Shown here piece by piece: positions 1 through 8,700 of a DNA stretch of 14,240 nucleotides. A program made the position numbers and the translations under genes. The stretch is from Campylobacterales bacterium (GTDB lineage Bacteria; Campylobacterota; Campylobacteria; Campylobacterales; QNZT01). How positions within the stretch are numbered: the stretch's first letter is position 1; every line of letters starts with the position of its first letter. Below the pieces are notes generated by a model. That model searched no databases. It saw only the letters and a program-made list of their open reading frames with translations, and was not told the origin of the DNA. The stretch is from the NCBI GenBank assembly GCA_027056215.1, contig JALULO010000052.1, positions 1-14,240 of the forward strand. The letters run 5' to 3'.

Positions 1-2
1 CT

Positions 3-497
3 ATTATCGGTGGTTCTGATGATGGTGTAGAGATTTGGGGTGGTACTGTTAACCTTGACCACTTATATGTTTACAATGCAGCTGATGATTCAACAGATAC
101 AGATCTTGGTTACAGAGGTAGCTTAAGTAATGTTCTAGTAAGACAAGTAATCGTCGATAAAACAAACAATCATGACTCTTCAGCGATGGAGTTTGGTAAT
201 GATCACAATACAATCACAACTGATGACAGCAATGCTACACAACCAAATGTAACAAACTATACAGCCTATATTAAAGGTGGTGGTTTTTATAACAAAGATG
301 ATGCCGGATTCAAATGGAACAATGTAAAATTTATCTCTGATAAAACTACAGATCAACAACTTGTTCATTTTAGAAGTTCAGATGCATATACTACAGGTGC
401 AAAACACATCACAGGTGCGGGTGTATGTTTCAAAGATACGGCTGTAACATTAACAAACGACAACACATACTCTACAAAAAACTCTAAAACATATTAA
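3..497 (+). CDS. C-terminal part of a secreted, probably beta-helical protein (5' end outside window)
   Basis: An open frame runs from the window edge (first whole codon at base 3) to TAA at 495-497, giving 164 visible residues; the start lies upstream. The visible part begins with a GGSDDGVEIWGGTVNLDH segment, then a DDSTDTDLGYRG segment. These resemble the repeated 'GG.DDGIE.FGGTVN...DDS.D...GY.G' pattern that I recall from secreted, probably parallel beta-helix proteins of unknown function in marine Gram-negatives. The chain is rich in Asn, Asp, Thr, Gly and Ser, has a single Cys and no membrane segment, as expected for an exported surface or periplasmic protein. It lies directly upstream of a TonB transport operon on the same strand but is separated from it by a hairpin and a new promoter. 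A role as substrate-capturing partner of the receptor is only inference. The family assignment is from memory of motif style and is moderate. Confidence 0.7.
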   Translation: MIGGSDDGVEIWGGTVNLDHLYVYNAADDSTDTDLGYRGSLSNVLVRQVIVDKTNNHDSSAMEFGNDHNTITTDDSNATQPNVTNYTAYIKGGGFYNKDDAGFKWNNVKFISDKTTDQQLVHFRSSDAYTTGAKHITGAGVCFKDTAVTLTNDNTYSTKNSKTY

Positions 498-507
498 TCC
501 TTACTCA

Positions 508-535
508 GCATGGAAAAGTATTTACTTTTCCATGC
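508..535 (+). terminator. Hairpin terminator after the beta-helix gene
   Basis: A perfect 13-base inverted repeat starts 10 bases after the stop codon: arm GCATGGAAAAGTA (508-520), two central T, then its exact complement (523-535). The following bases are T/C-rich but lack a clean run of T, so it may be a weak intrinsic terminator or an RNA 3'-end stabiliser. It separates the upstream gene from the TonB operon promoter. Confidence 0.65.
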
Positions 536-570
536 ATTCACTTTCCTATCTCTTGTTTAAAAATCTTATT

Positions 571-605
571 TTGTAACCGTTTAGTAATCACTTTGTTATC
601 ATAAT
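571..605 (+). promoter_or_regulatory. Promoter region of the TonB operon with Pho-box-like direct repeats
   Basis: Three 7-base words lie at exact 11-base spacing: TTGTAAC (571-577), TAGTAAT (582-588) and TTGTTAT (593-599). They share the x-T/A-G-T-A/T-A-C/T pattern of PhoB half-sites (E. coli CTGTCAT, also 7 bases with a 4-base spacer). A CATAAT hexamer at 600-605 sits 11 bases after the second repeat, where a -10 box is expected when the Pho box replaces the -35. An alternative -10 is TATATT at 621-626. The leader from here to the first ATG at 656 is about 45 bases. The repeats are seen; control by a PhoB-type regulator is inferred. Confidence 0.5.
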
Positions 606-655
606 GTCACACTCTTAGGATATATTTTATACCAAATAATATCTATGGAGAGAAG

Positions 656-1426
656 ATGGTAACACTAACAAAAAAAGCAGTTGTATGTGGTCTATTGTGT
701 ACATTTTTACCACAATATGCGACGGCAAACAGTGATCAAGCTTTGATGAAGTCAGTCATAAAGCTAAGAGGTGATGTAGAAGGGCTCTATACAAAAATTG
801 ATGAGAATAAAGATAACTATAAAGCCAAGATGAAATCTTATGCTATGCAAATAGCGGACAATGAGGCTCAGATAAACAGAGCTGAAACTTCTTTGAAACT
901 AACCCAGCAAGAGTTGGCAAAAACACGCACAAAAATAGCGGCATTGTCAAACAAAAGCGATTATAAGCCATTGATCGAAAAAGCGGCAAAAAATCTTAAA
1001 AATGAGATACAAAGCGGTATCCCATTTAAAGTAGCTACACGTTTGGCATCTGTCTCTAAAATAGAAAAAGATCTTAAAAACAATGCAATCACACAAGAAA
1101 AAGCACTTTCGCTTTTATGGTCTGGATATGATGATGTGATTCGTCTTTCAAAAGAGATCGGTGAGTTTGAACAAGAGATAACAGTAAATGGCAAAACCAA
1201 AAAAGCAAAAATTGCAAAACTAGGTTCAGTAGCGATGTACTTTGCCACACCAGATGAAAATGTCGGTTATGTTACGAAGAAAGATGGATCATATTTTTAT
1301 AAAGTTGCTACAACAAAAAGTGAACAAGAAGAGATAGTGAAACTTTTTGATGCACTTAAAAAACAGATAAGAACGGGGTACTTTAGTCTGCCAAATGCCT
1401 TACTTTTAAGAGGAGGTGTTAAATGA
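656..1426 (+). CDS. DUF3450-family periplasmic coiled-coil protein of a TonB system
   Basis: The 256-residue product has a Sec signal peptide (about residues 1-24, cleavage likely after ATA in QYATA-NSD) and then a long charged helical stretch (about 25-105) typical of a coiled coil. A conserved middle follows with SGIPFKVATRL, which matches the 'GIPF...RL' signature of DUF3450. The C-terminal module has NGKTKKAKIAKLGSVAMYFA and a Gly-Tyr-rich tail. DUF3450 proteins are found next to TtpC-type ExbB proteins in multi-component TonB systems; they are periplasmic and their exact role is not established. The ATG at 656 is preceded by GGAG (647-650). It is the first gene of the operon, and its TGA overlaps the next ATG (ATGA, 1423-1426). 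The C-terminal module resembles one in the neighbouring protein (see findings). Confidence 0.82.
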   Translation: MVTLTKKAVVCGLLCTFLPQYATANSDQALMKSVIKLRGDVEGLYTKIDENKDNYKAKMKSYAMQIADNEAQINRAETSLKLTQQELAKTRTKIAALSNKSDYKPLIEKAAKNLKNEIQSGIPFKVATRLASVSKIEKDLKNNAITQEKALSLLWSGYDDVIRLSKEIGEFEQEITVNGKTKKAKIAKLGSVAMYFATPDENVGYVTKKDGSYFYKVATTKSEQEEIVKLFDALKKQIRTGYFSLPNALLLRGGVK

Positions 1427-2742
1427 AAAAATTATACTTTTTACTCATATCTCTTTTTATCATGACAGCGTTACAGGCTGATGAGTTGAGTGATGCTTAT
1501 CAAAAAGAGTATGCATTTTTAAAAGAGCAAAAAATCGAACTCCAATCAAGACTCAAAAAAGAGAACTTTCAACACCAGCAAGAACTTTCTCATGTAGCAT
1601 CAAAATTAAAAATGCTACAAAGCAAACTTCTAACACTTTCTAAAGAAGGCGAAAGTACAAAAGAACAACTAACAAAGCTAAACCAAGAGTTTGGAAAGAC
1701 AGTGGACAATAGCGAAATTCTTACAAGTATCGTTTCTCAGGCAAAAGATACCTTGGAAAGCTACAATGTTAAAATTCCAGATTCAAATACCACAGCAGAC
1801 GAAAAAAAGTTGTCAATCGCTTTTGATAAAGCTACAGGACTTTTTCGCACACTCTCCTCGCTTCAGAAAAGTAAAGGAAGTTTCTATCTCCCAAATGGTG
1901 AGATAGCCAAAGGTGAAATCGTAAAAATAGGAAATATAGCAGCTTATGGAGTCGCTAAAAAAGCCAGTGGGGCATTGGCGCCGGCAGGTGGCGGAAAGTA
2001 TAAACTATGGAATGCAGTATCATCTAGTGATGATGCAAAAGCAATCCTTAGTGGGAAAATCCCTAAAAATCTTGACATATTTATCTATGAAAATCTTGAT
2101 AAAGATGTCGCATACACAAAAAAGAAAACGCTAAAAGATACTTTAAAAGCTGGTGGAATCATAGGGTATGTCATCTTAGCACTTGGTGCTTTTGGTCTGC
2201 TTTTATTACTTCTTCGCGTCTTTGTGCTTTTGTTTGCAGGTTCAAATGTCAATAAGATCACAAAAATAGTTGTTCAGAAGTTAAAAGACGGTTCCAAAAC
2301 CGATGCATTAGATGCCATCAAAAAGTACAATGGCTCAACAGCAAGGGTGATAAAAGCTGTACTTAGAAACCTAGGCAGAGATAGAGAGCATATCGAAGAT
2401 ATCGTGACTGAAAATGTCATCAATGAGAGTAGCAATATAGATAAATTTGGAAACTTTGTTTTGGTCATCGCCGCAGTCGCACCACTGCTTGGACTTTTGG
2501 GTACGGTTACGGGTATGATACATACATTTGACATCATCGCTGAGTTTGGTACAGGTGATCCAAAACTGCTTTCGGGTGGTATCTCTGAAGCACTTGTGAC
2601 AACTGAGTTTGGTTTGATTGTTGCCATTCCTCTCCTCCTTTTAGGAAATTTACTCTCTGGTTGGGCAGAGAGTATCAAAAATTCAATGGAGCAAAATGCA
2701 CTTCATGTGATCAACGTTTACGAGAAAAATAGAGCTTCATGA
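1423..2742 (+). CDS. TtpC-like long ExbB/TolQ proton-channel subunit with periplasmic coiled-coil domain
   Basis: The 439-residue product is about twice the length of a plain ExbB. It has a signal peptide (about 1-19), a periplasmic coiled-coil segment (about 20-115), a small domain with NGEIAKGEIVKIGNIAAYG (about 158-200), a membrane helix (about 244-273) and then a MotA/TolQ/ExbB domain. The channel motifs are APLLGLLGTVTGMIHTF (353-369) and SGGISEALVTTEFGLIVAIP (384-403), covering the other two membrane helices. This is the architecture of TtpC, the extra subunit known to be needed in the Vibrio TonB2 system. The start is supported by AGGAGG at 1410-1415 and by the ATGA overlap with the gene before; it overlaps the next gene by 4 bases. 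It probably acts in the inner membrane, linking the proton motor to periplasmic partners. Confidence 0.88.
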   Translation: MKKLYFLLISLFIMTALQADELSDAYQKEYAFLKEQKIELQSRLKKENFQHQQELSHVASKLKMLQSKLLTLSKEGESTKEQLTKLNQEFGKTVDNSEILTSIVSQAKDTLESYNVKIPDSNTTADEKKLSIAFDKATGLFRTLSSLQKSKGSFYLPNGEIAKGEIVKIGNIAAYGVAKKASGALAPAGGGKYKLWNAVSSSDDAKAILSGKIPKNLDIFIYENLDKDVAYTKKKTLKDTLKAGGIIGYVILALGAFGLLLLLLRVFVLLFAGSNVNKITKIVVQKLKDGSKTDALDAIKKYNGSTARVIKAVLRNLGRDREHIEDIVTENVINESSNIDKFGNFVLVIAAVAPLLGLLGTVTGMIHTFDIIAEFGTGDPKLLSGGISEALVTTEFGLIVAIPLLLLGNLLSGWAESIKNSMEQNALHVINVYEKNRAS

Positions 2743-3356
2743 TGAATATAGTGGACTATCTTCAAAAGTTTGTTGAACTTATGAATAGTGGAGGCGTTAT
2801 TATGTGGGTGCTTTTTGCACTCAATATCTTGTTATGGTATGGATTGGGATATCGATATATTCTTTTGCAACGTGGAACAAGAGGAAATGTCAGAAGACAA
2901 GTGCAAAAGCACTTAAAACGAAAAACACAGCAAAAAATGAGAGGTCTTTTGGATTATGCTATCTCTGATGCTATAAAGACTCTTAAAGAGAGCAAAGATA
3001 AAAATTTACAAAATTGTAGAAATTATCTAAGTGATACACTCTATCCTTACACCAATGACCTAGGCAGGTATGCTATCTTGGTAAAGACCATCGTTGTTTT
3101 GGCTCCTCTTGTAGGGCTTTTGGGAACGGTTGACGGTATGATAGAAACTTTTGATGCACTCCAGTCTTCTGCGATGTTTGGTCAAGGAGCTAGTATATCA
3201 GGTGGTATCTCTAAAGCTTTGTTTACAACTGAGTTAGGATTGGTAGTAGCGGTTCCCGGACTTATACTAGGAAGAGTGTTAGATAAAAAAGAAGAAAGAT
3301 TAGAACATGATTTTGAACTTATCAAAGATATATTGTGTACAAGGAGTATCAGTTGA
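2739..3356 (+). CDS. exbB: ExbB-type proton-channel subunit (MotA/TolQ/ExbB family)
   Basis: The 205-residue inner-membrane protein has three helices: about 19-42, 111-137 and 161-181. The family motifs are complete: APLVGLLGTVDGMIETF (122-138) and SGGISKALFTTELGLVVAVP (154-173). With ExbD it forms the proton-driven motor that energises TonB. The first ATG (2739) overlaps the previous stop (TGA 2740-2742) and is followed at once by a second ATG (2742); either may be used, changing the product by one residue. Being the shorter of two adjacent ExbB paralogues, it corresponds to ExbB2 of the Vibrio-type TonB2 system. Its stop overlaps the proposed exbD start. Confidence 0.92.
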   Translation: MMNIVDYLQKFVELMNSGGVIMWVLFALNILLWYGLGYRYILLQRGTRGNVRRQVQKHLKRKTQQKMRGLLDYAISDAIKTLKESKDKNLQNCRNYLSDTLYPYTNDLGRYAILVKTIVVLAPLVGLLGTVDGMIETFDALQSSAMFGQGASISGGISKALFTTELGLVVAVPGLILGRVLDKKEERLEHDFELIKDILCTRSIS

Positions 3357-3757
3357 GATTTAGAAGAAAAAAGCAGGGTGTTGATAATGTAGATGTATCA
3401 CCGCTCATCGATATGGTTTTTATATTGCTGATATTTTTTATGGTAACGACGACATTTGTGAAAGATATGAAACTGGATATCAACCGACCTTCAGCCGCGT
3501 CAGCAAGCAGTGCTTCTACCAAGGTGATACGTGTTTTTATAGATAACAGCGGTGAAGTCTATATCGACAATCAACCTGTAAAGGTCTGGGCTATTCAAAG
3601 TAAGTTACGAGATATGTTAAGAGGGGCAACCCAAAAGTCTGTTTTAGTTGTTACAGACGAGACAATACCGGTGGAAAAGCTGATAGATGTGGTAGATGAA
3701 TGCAGAATGAGTGGTGCTAAAAATGTTGCTGTTGCAACCACTAAAGAGATGGGATAA
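3353..3757 (+). CDS. exbD: ExbD-type proton-channel subunit, TTG start
   Basis: The 134-residue product starts MRFRRKKQGVDN and has one membrane helix in PLIDMVFILLIFFMV (about 17-31) with the conserved membrane Asp at residue 20, equivalent to the proton-carrying Asp25 of E. coli ExbD. The periplasmic domain ends with VEKLIDVVDECRMSGAKNVAVAT, the usual ExbD C-terminal fold. A longer frame from GTG at 3335 is possible, but I prefer TTG at 3353. AAGGAG (3341-3346) lies 6 bases upstream, TTG overlaps the exbB stop (TTGA 3353-3356) as at other junctions in this operon, and ExbD proteins commonly begin with a short basic MRFRRK-like head. ExbD works with ExbB in the inner membrane to harvest proton motive force. 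Confidence 0.9.
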   Translation: MRFRRKKQGVDNVDVSPLIDMVFILLIFFMVTTTFVKDMKLDINRPSAASASSASTKVIRVFIDNSGEVYIDNQPVKVWAIQSKLRDMLRGATQKSVLVVTDETIPVEKLIDVVDECRMSGAKNVAVATTKEMG

Positions 3758-3762
3758 AATCT

Positions 3763-4404
3763 ATGGCAAGTTACAAATCTGGAAGTGTTAAAAAGAGACT
3801 ATTTGCTCTTTTTGCTATGCTTGTTGGTACATTTTTGATGATTATTCTGGTTGTCTCATTTAATAAAAAAACAGAAAAAAAAGAGACAAAAGTTAAAAAA
3901 GAGCTTCGTTATGTACATATGAAAAAGGTGAAAACCAAAGTCAACAAACCAAAGCCTAAACCAAAGCCAAAAAGAGCAAAAGCCACTCCCAAAGCACCAT
4001 TGCCAAATCTAAGCAGCATGTTAAGCGGACTCAGTATGAATATCCCTGAGTTTGCAACAGGTGATATCGCAGGAGATGGTAGGGATATACTTGGAGATAT
4101 AGCCAATGACGCCATCATGAATGAAGGCACAGTCGATGTAAAACCTCGTGTGGTATCAAGATCAGCGATGGAGTATCCTAAATCAGCTATGAAAAGAAGG
4201 ATCAAAGGGTATGTCATGATAAATCTTCTGATAGATAAACAGGGCAATGTAGAAGTTGCCAAAGTGTTAGAATCTTTTCCTTCAGGCGTATTTGATGCTG
4301 TCGCCTTGCAAGGGGTAAAAAGCTGGAGATTTTCTCCTGCAAAGTATAAAGGCAACCCTGTCAAAGTGTGGGCAAAACAGAAGGTAAGATTTGATTTTAA
4401 TTAA
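3763..4404 (+). CDS. tonB: TonB family energy transducer
   Basis: The 213-residue product has a short basic N-terminus, one membrane anchor (about 13-33) and a Lys/Pro spacer with repeated KP pairs (about 62-78). A Gly/Asp-rich linker follows, then a C-terminal TonB domain (about 128-213) containing EYPKSAMKRRIKGYVMIN and the closing SWRFSPAKYKG strand region. TonB spans the periplasm and couples the ExbB/ExbD motor to the TonB box of outer-membrane receptors. The proline-rich spacer is short compared with E. coli TonB, so reach across the periplasm may depend on partner proteins; that is inference. It begins 5 bases after exbD, and the ribosome site is weak (GGGAT about 10 bases upstream), suggesting translational coupling. 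Confidence 0.92.
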   Translation: MASYKSGSVKKRLFALFAMLVGTFLMIILVVSFNKKTEKKETKVKKELRYVHMKKVKTKVNKPKPKPKPKRAKATPKAPLPNLSSMLSGLSMNIPEFATGDIAGDGRDILGDIANDAIMNEGTVDVKPRVVSRSAMEYPKSAMKRRIKGYVMINLLIDKQGNVEVAKVLESFPSGVFDAVALQGVKSWRFSPAKYKGNPVKVWAKQKVRFDFN

Positions 4405-4417
4405 GGAAAATACATTT

Positions 4418-5716
4418 ATGATAAAAATAATATTTTTTATGACTTTGCTACTGTTTTCTACGCTACTTTCGGCAAAGCAAAATAAAAAAGAAGTTGCAGA
4501 AGATCACATGATGTTGGCAACGATGATGTTTTATGATGGAAAATATGATAAAGCAAGCGCTGAGCTTTTAAAAGTTGATAAACATAAAGAGGATTTTGAT
4601 AAAGCAAAATATGCTACGCTAAAAGCACTCATCGCCCTTAAAAAAGAGAAATACAAAGAGGCATCTCAAGGATTTGAAAAAGCGATACAAGAGACAAAAG
4701 TCAAAGTATATCTTCCTCCAAAGAGCGAGCAAGAGGCAAAAAAAGAGCATTTGCTTGATATGGTAGGAGTACATTTTCTAACGGATCATAAAAAAAAGAA
4801 GCCCCAAAAAGCACCTTTTAATCCTGAAAAAATCAGAAAAGAGAAGTTAGAACAGTTACATATTTATCTAAGCCAAGCCTACTACAAACAAAAAGAGTGG
4901 CTCAAAACGGTTGAGGCACTAGACCATGCAGGCAAAAAAGGGCGAGATAGAGCATCTCTGTTTGCACTCAGAGCAGACTGCTACTGGAAAGCAAATCATA
5001 AAGGTAAAGCTTTTGACGCACTCAATGAAGGGGCAGCACTTTTTACAAAAGATACAAAACTTTTAAAGCAAAAGTTTTACTATTATGCTGATTTAAAACT
5101 CTACCAAGCTGCCATAAAAAGTTCCCGTGCGTATCTAAAACGCATCACACCAAAGCCATCTGACTACATTGCATTGGCACAAGTATTATACTCAGGTGGT
5201 GAAATAAATGAAGCTATCAAAATACTTGAAGAGGCAAAACTAAGATTTGCAAAAGCGCCAAAAGTAGATATGCTACTTGGTATGTTATATACAAAAAAAG
5301 ATATGGCATACAGTGGTGCTGGACTTTTTGAACATGCTTCCTACTTCGACAGCAATTATACAAAAGATGCTTCAGAGATGTATAGAAGAGTCGGGGAGCT
5401 TCCTCATGCTTTATATCTCAATGCAAAGATTGCGGATCCTGTAGAAAAATTAAAACAGAAAATTGCTATCTATATAGATCAAGGCGAGTTTGAAAAAGTA
5501 ACGGGTCTTCAAACGGCACTAAATAGATATGCCCTTTTAGATGATGATAAGCTTCGTTATGCGCTGGCTTACTCCTACTACATGATAAAAGATTATGATA
5601 AAGCAGAGTTTTATCTCAAAAAGATTAAAGACAATGCGCTTTTTTCAAAAGCCACCGTCATAAGAAAAAATATAGAAAAATGTAAAAACAATAAAGATGC
5701 TTTGGGGTGTATGTAA
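4418..5716 (+). CDS. Periplasmic TPR-repeat protein of the TonB operon
   Basis: The 432-residue product has a signal peptide (MIKIIFFMTLLLFSTLLSA, about 1-19) and then helix-turn-helix repeats of TPR type across most of the chain. Examples are the pairs around MMFYDGKYDKASAELLK, ALKKEKYKEASQGFEKAI, YYKQKEWLKTVEALDHAG, YSGGEINEAIKILEEAKLRF and YYMIKDYDKAEFYLKKIK. TPR proteins of this size commonly close DUF3450/TtpC-type TonB gene clusters; their role is thought to be a scaffold, but the mechanism is not established. I chose ATG 4418 because it gives a clean signal peptide and has AAGGA at 4403-4407. A longer frame from TTG 4391 would overlap tonB and spoil the N-terminus. The stop is directly followed by the receptor ATG. 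Confidence 0.85.
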   Translation: MIKIIFFMTLLLFSTLLSAKQNKKEVAEDHMMLATMMFYDGKYDKASAELLKVDKHKEDFDKAKYATLKALIALKKEKYKEASQGFEKAIQETKVKVYLPPKSEQEAKKEHLLDMVGVHFLTDHKKKKPQKAPFNPEKIRKEKLEQLHIYLSQAYYKQKEWLKTVEALDHAGKKGRDRASLFALRADCYWKANHKGKAFDALNEGAALFTKDTKLLKQKFYYYADLKLYQAAIKSSRAYLKRITPKPSDYIALAQVLYSGGEINEAIKILEEAKLRFAKAPKVDMLLGMLYTKKDMAYSGAGLFEHASYFDSNYTKDASEMYRRVGELPHALYLNAKIADPVEKLKQKIAIYIDQGEFEKVTGLQTALNRYALLDDDKLRYALAYSYYMIKDYDKAEFYLKKIKDNALFSKATVIRKNIEKCKNNKDALGCM

Positions 5717-8700
5717 ATGAGACAAGTTTTAAAAGTAACCGTACTGCTTTCAATACCGGTGATGATGATGGCACAGAGCCAAAAAGGGACGATGTCTGCC
5801 TTGCTATTTTACAATGGCAAACCACTCATCTCAAATACTATTTTAATAGATGCAACAAAAAAGATTACTACTGATATCGATGGATATGCACATATCAGAC
5901 TAAAACATGGTAAACATGAAGTAGAAATAGCCGGAAAAGATAAAAAAGGTATCAATTTAGGCTATATAAAACGATTTGTTGAAGTACAAAGTGAAAAAGA
6001 TACACAGATTATCGTTGATTTTAGTTTAAAACAGCCAAGAATCATGGTAGATAAACCAATACGCTCAAAACAAAATGATGAAAATCAGACAAAAAGCAAA
6101 GTCTTTGGGATACTCCAAGGTAAAGTGCTATCTTCACAAAATGCCAAACCTATACAAGGTGTCAGGGTATTTGTTAAAGGAACATCTTTTGAAACAAGAA
6201 CAGGTGCAAATGGTAGATTTAGTATCAAAATTCCTGCAAATATAGATGTCAGTATCGCTGTTGTCCATTCCTCTTTTAGTGCTCAAACGATCAATGGTAT
6301 TCATGTAAAAAAAGATGGTAAAGCGTATAAAAGTATTAAACTTACACCTGCTAGTTTAGAGCTTGAAGAGTTCGTAGTATTGGCTCCAAAAATAGAAGGC
6401 TCAGTTACAGAAATCATCGATAAAGAACGTAACAATGATGTTGTGGGAAATGTTTTAGGCAGTGAACAGTTTAGTAAAAGTGGAGATTCAAATGCGGCTT
6501 CAGCGCTGAAAAGAGTGAGTGGTATCACGATTGTTGGTGGAAAATATGTGTATGTGAGAGGACTTGGTGATAGATACTCAACTGTTATGTTCAATGGTCT
6601 TCATCTACCCTCTCCAGAACCTACAAAAAGGGTTGTGCCATTGGATATATTTCCAACAGCAGTCATAAAGAGTATGACAATTCAAAAGGCTTACACAGGT
6701 GATATCCCTGGTACTTTTGGAGGAGGAACAGTTCTTATCGAGAGTAAAGATATCCCTAAAAAACCATTTGCTAAACTAAGCTTAGGTATCAGTGGAAATT
6801 CTGCTACTGGCGAAAATGTTATCTACAACAAAGACAATAAAAAACCTCTACCTTCATCCGTTATCAAAGCAAGTAAAGGTGGTACCAACTTTGATGATCG
6901 ACAAGATCATAAATTGACCAATGATGTACTAACATACCGCTCTTTAAATCATGATAGTGAAGCATTGCCCATCGGAACAAATATAGGACTTGCGCTAGGT
7001 GATAGTTATGAGATCATAGATGATCTTAGACTTGGTGCTTCCGCCACGATGTTTTATAAAAATAGTGCTGACAGTACACAAAAAGAGTATCAAAAACATA
7101 TCTATGATCTCAATACCAAGAGGGTTTTTACCGACTCCAAAACGACTGCCAATCAAACATCCCTAAAAAGTCAAAAAGGGCTTATGCTCAATGTAGGATT
7201 AAATTATCAAAAAAAGCATAATATAAAATATAGTTACTTTCTTGTTGACAATATTAAAGATACGAGTACAAATGCATATATTCATTATCTTGCGGATACA
7301 GAAGATAGAGATAAAACATATTATGAGTATGTTGAAAAGAAGATTTCAACCCACCAACTTAGTGGTGAAAGCAATATCCTTTTTGGGAAAACGGAAGACG
7401 CGTACTTGGATAACCTCAAAGTAAACTGGGCTGTTGAGCACGCTGAGGCAAGTCGAGATGAACCAGGAACAGTTGAAATAAACTATTTACATCAAACTGC
7501 TGGTGTAAAATGGGCACAGAAAAACTGGTACTACTATTTCATGCTTAATGATAAAGTTAATAATTATAGAGCTGATTTTACACTGCCTTTTAAACATAAT
7601 GGTAATGATAACTATACTAAAGCTGGTGTTTTTATCTATAGTAAAACAAGAGATTTTGATAGTCGTAGATTTAAAATGGGTGATCAATCCGGTTCTATTA
7701 CGGGTATTGATTTAACACAACCAACAGACACTATTTATGCAAATGCCGATAAAGGTAATATACTCTTTGAACCTGCTTATCAAGATTCAGATTCGTATAG
7801 TGCCAGTCAAGATGTAAAGGCTTTTTACCTCTCCCAACTATACTCTGTCACACATAATCTTGATGTGATTGCTTCTGCAAGATTTGAAAGTTCAACCCAA
7901 CAACTCACAGATGCCAAAACAGGCAAAGCCTATGATCCTTTGGAAACGACAGATATCTTGCCAGGGCTTGGATTTACCTATAGATTTGCTGATGATAAAA
8001 TGCAACTTAGATCTTCTATGGCAAGGACATTAACCAGACCGGATTTTCGTGAATTTAGTCCAAATAGGTATAAAGATCCTATCACTGAAAATATCGTTTT
8101 TGGTAATCCTGATTTAAAATCAACAGCAATTACGCATGCAGATTTAAAGTATGAATGGTATCCAAGTGCTGATGAGTTGTTTTCATTTGCCATCTTTGGT
8201 AAGAGTTTTGACAATCCTATTGAAAAAGTCGTACGTAAAAATGATGCACAGGGTAACGAGATGGAACAATCCTATACCAATGCCAAGTCTGCCATCAGCT
8301 TTGGTATTGAGCTTGATATGCGAAAACGCTTTGGTTTTCTAGGCGATAGATGGGAGAACTTACTCTTTACGACAAACTATGCGTGGATTAATTCTAATAT
8401 CACCATCGACAGAGATTCTTATCCTTATTTCACCAAGCGATTGACCACAACAGATAGAGCGATGCAGGGGCAGTCTCCTTATGTTGTCAACTTTTCCTTG
8501 GGTTATGACAATCCTGACACGGGAGACAGTGCCCTCTTTTTATATAATGAGATTGGAGAGAGTATTGACTCTTTAGGGACAGATGGCAATGCCGATATTT
8601 ATCAAAAACCATTTAGAAAATTAGACTTTGTAACAAAATGGCAAATCTACAACAGAAAAAATAATAAATTCAAATACTATGTAGGATTTAAGGTCCAAAA

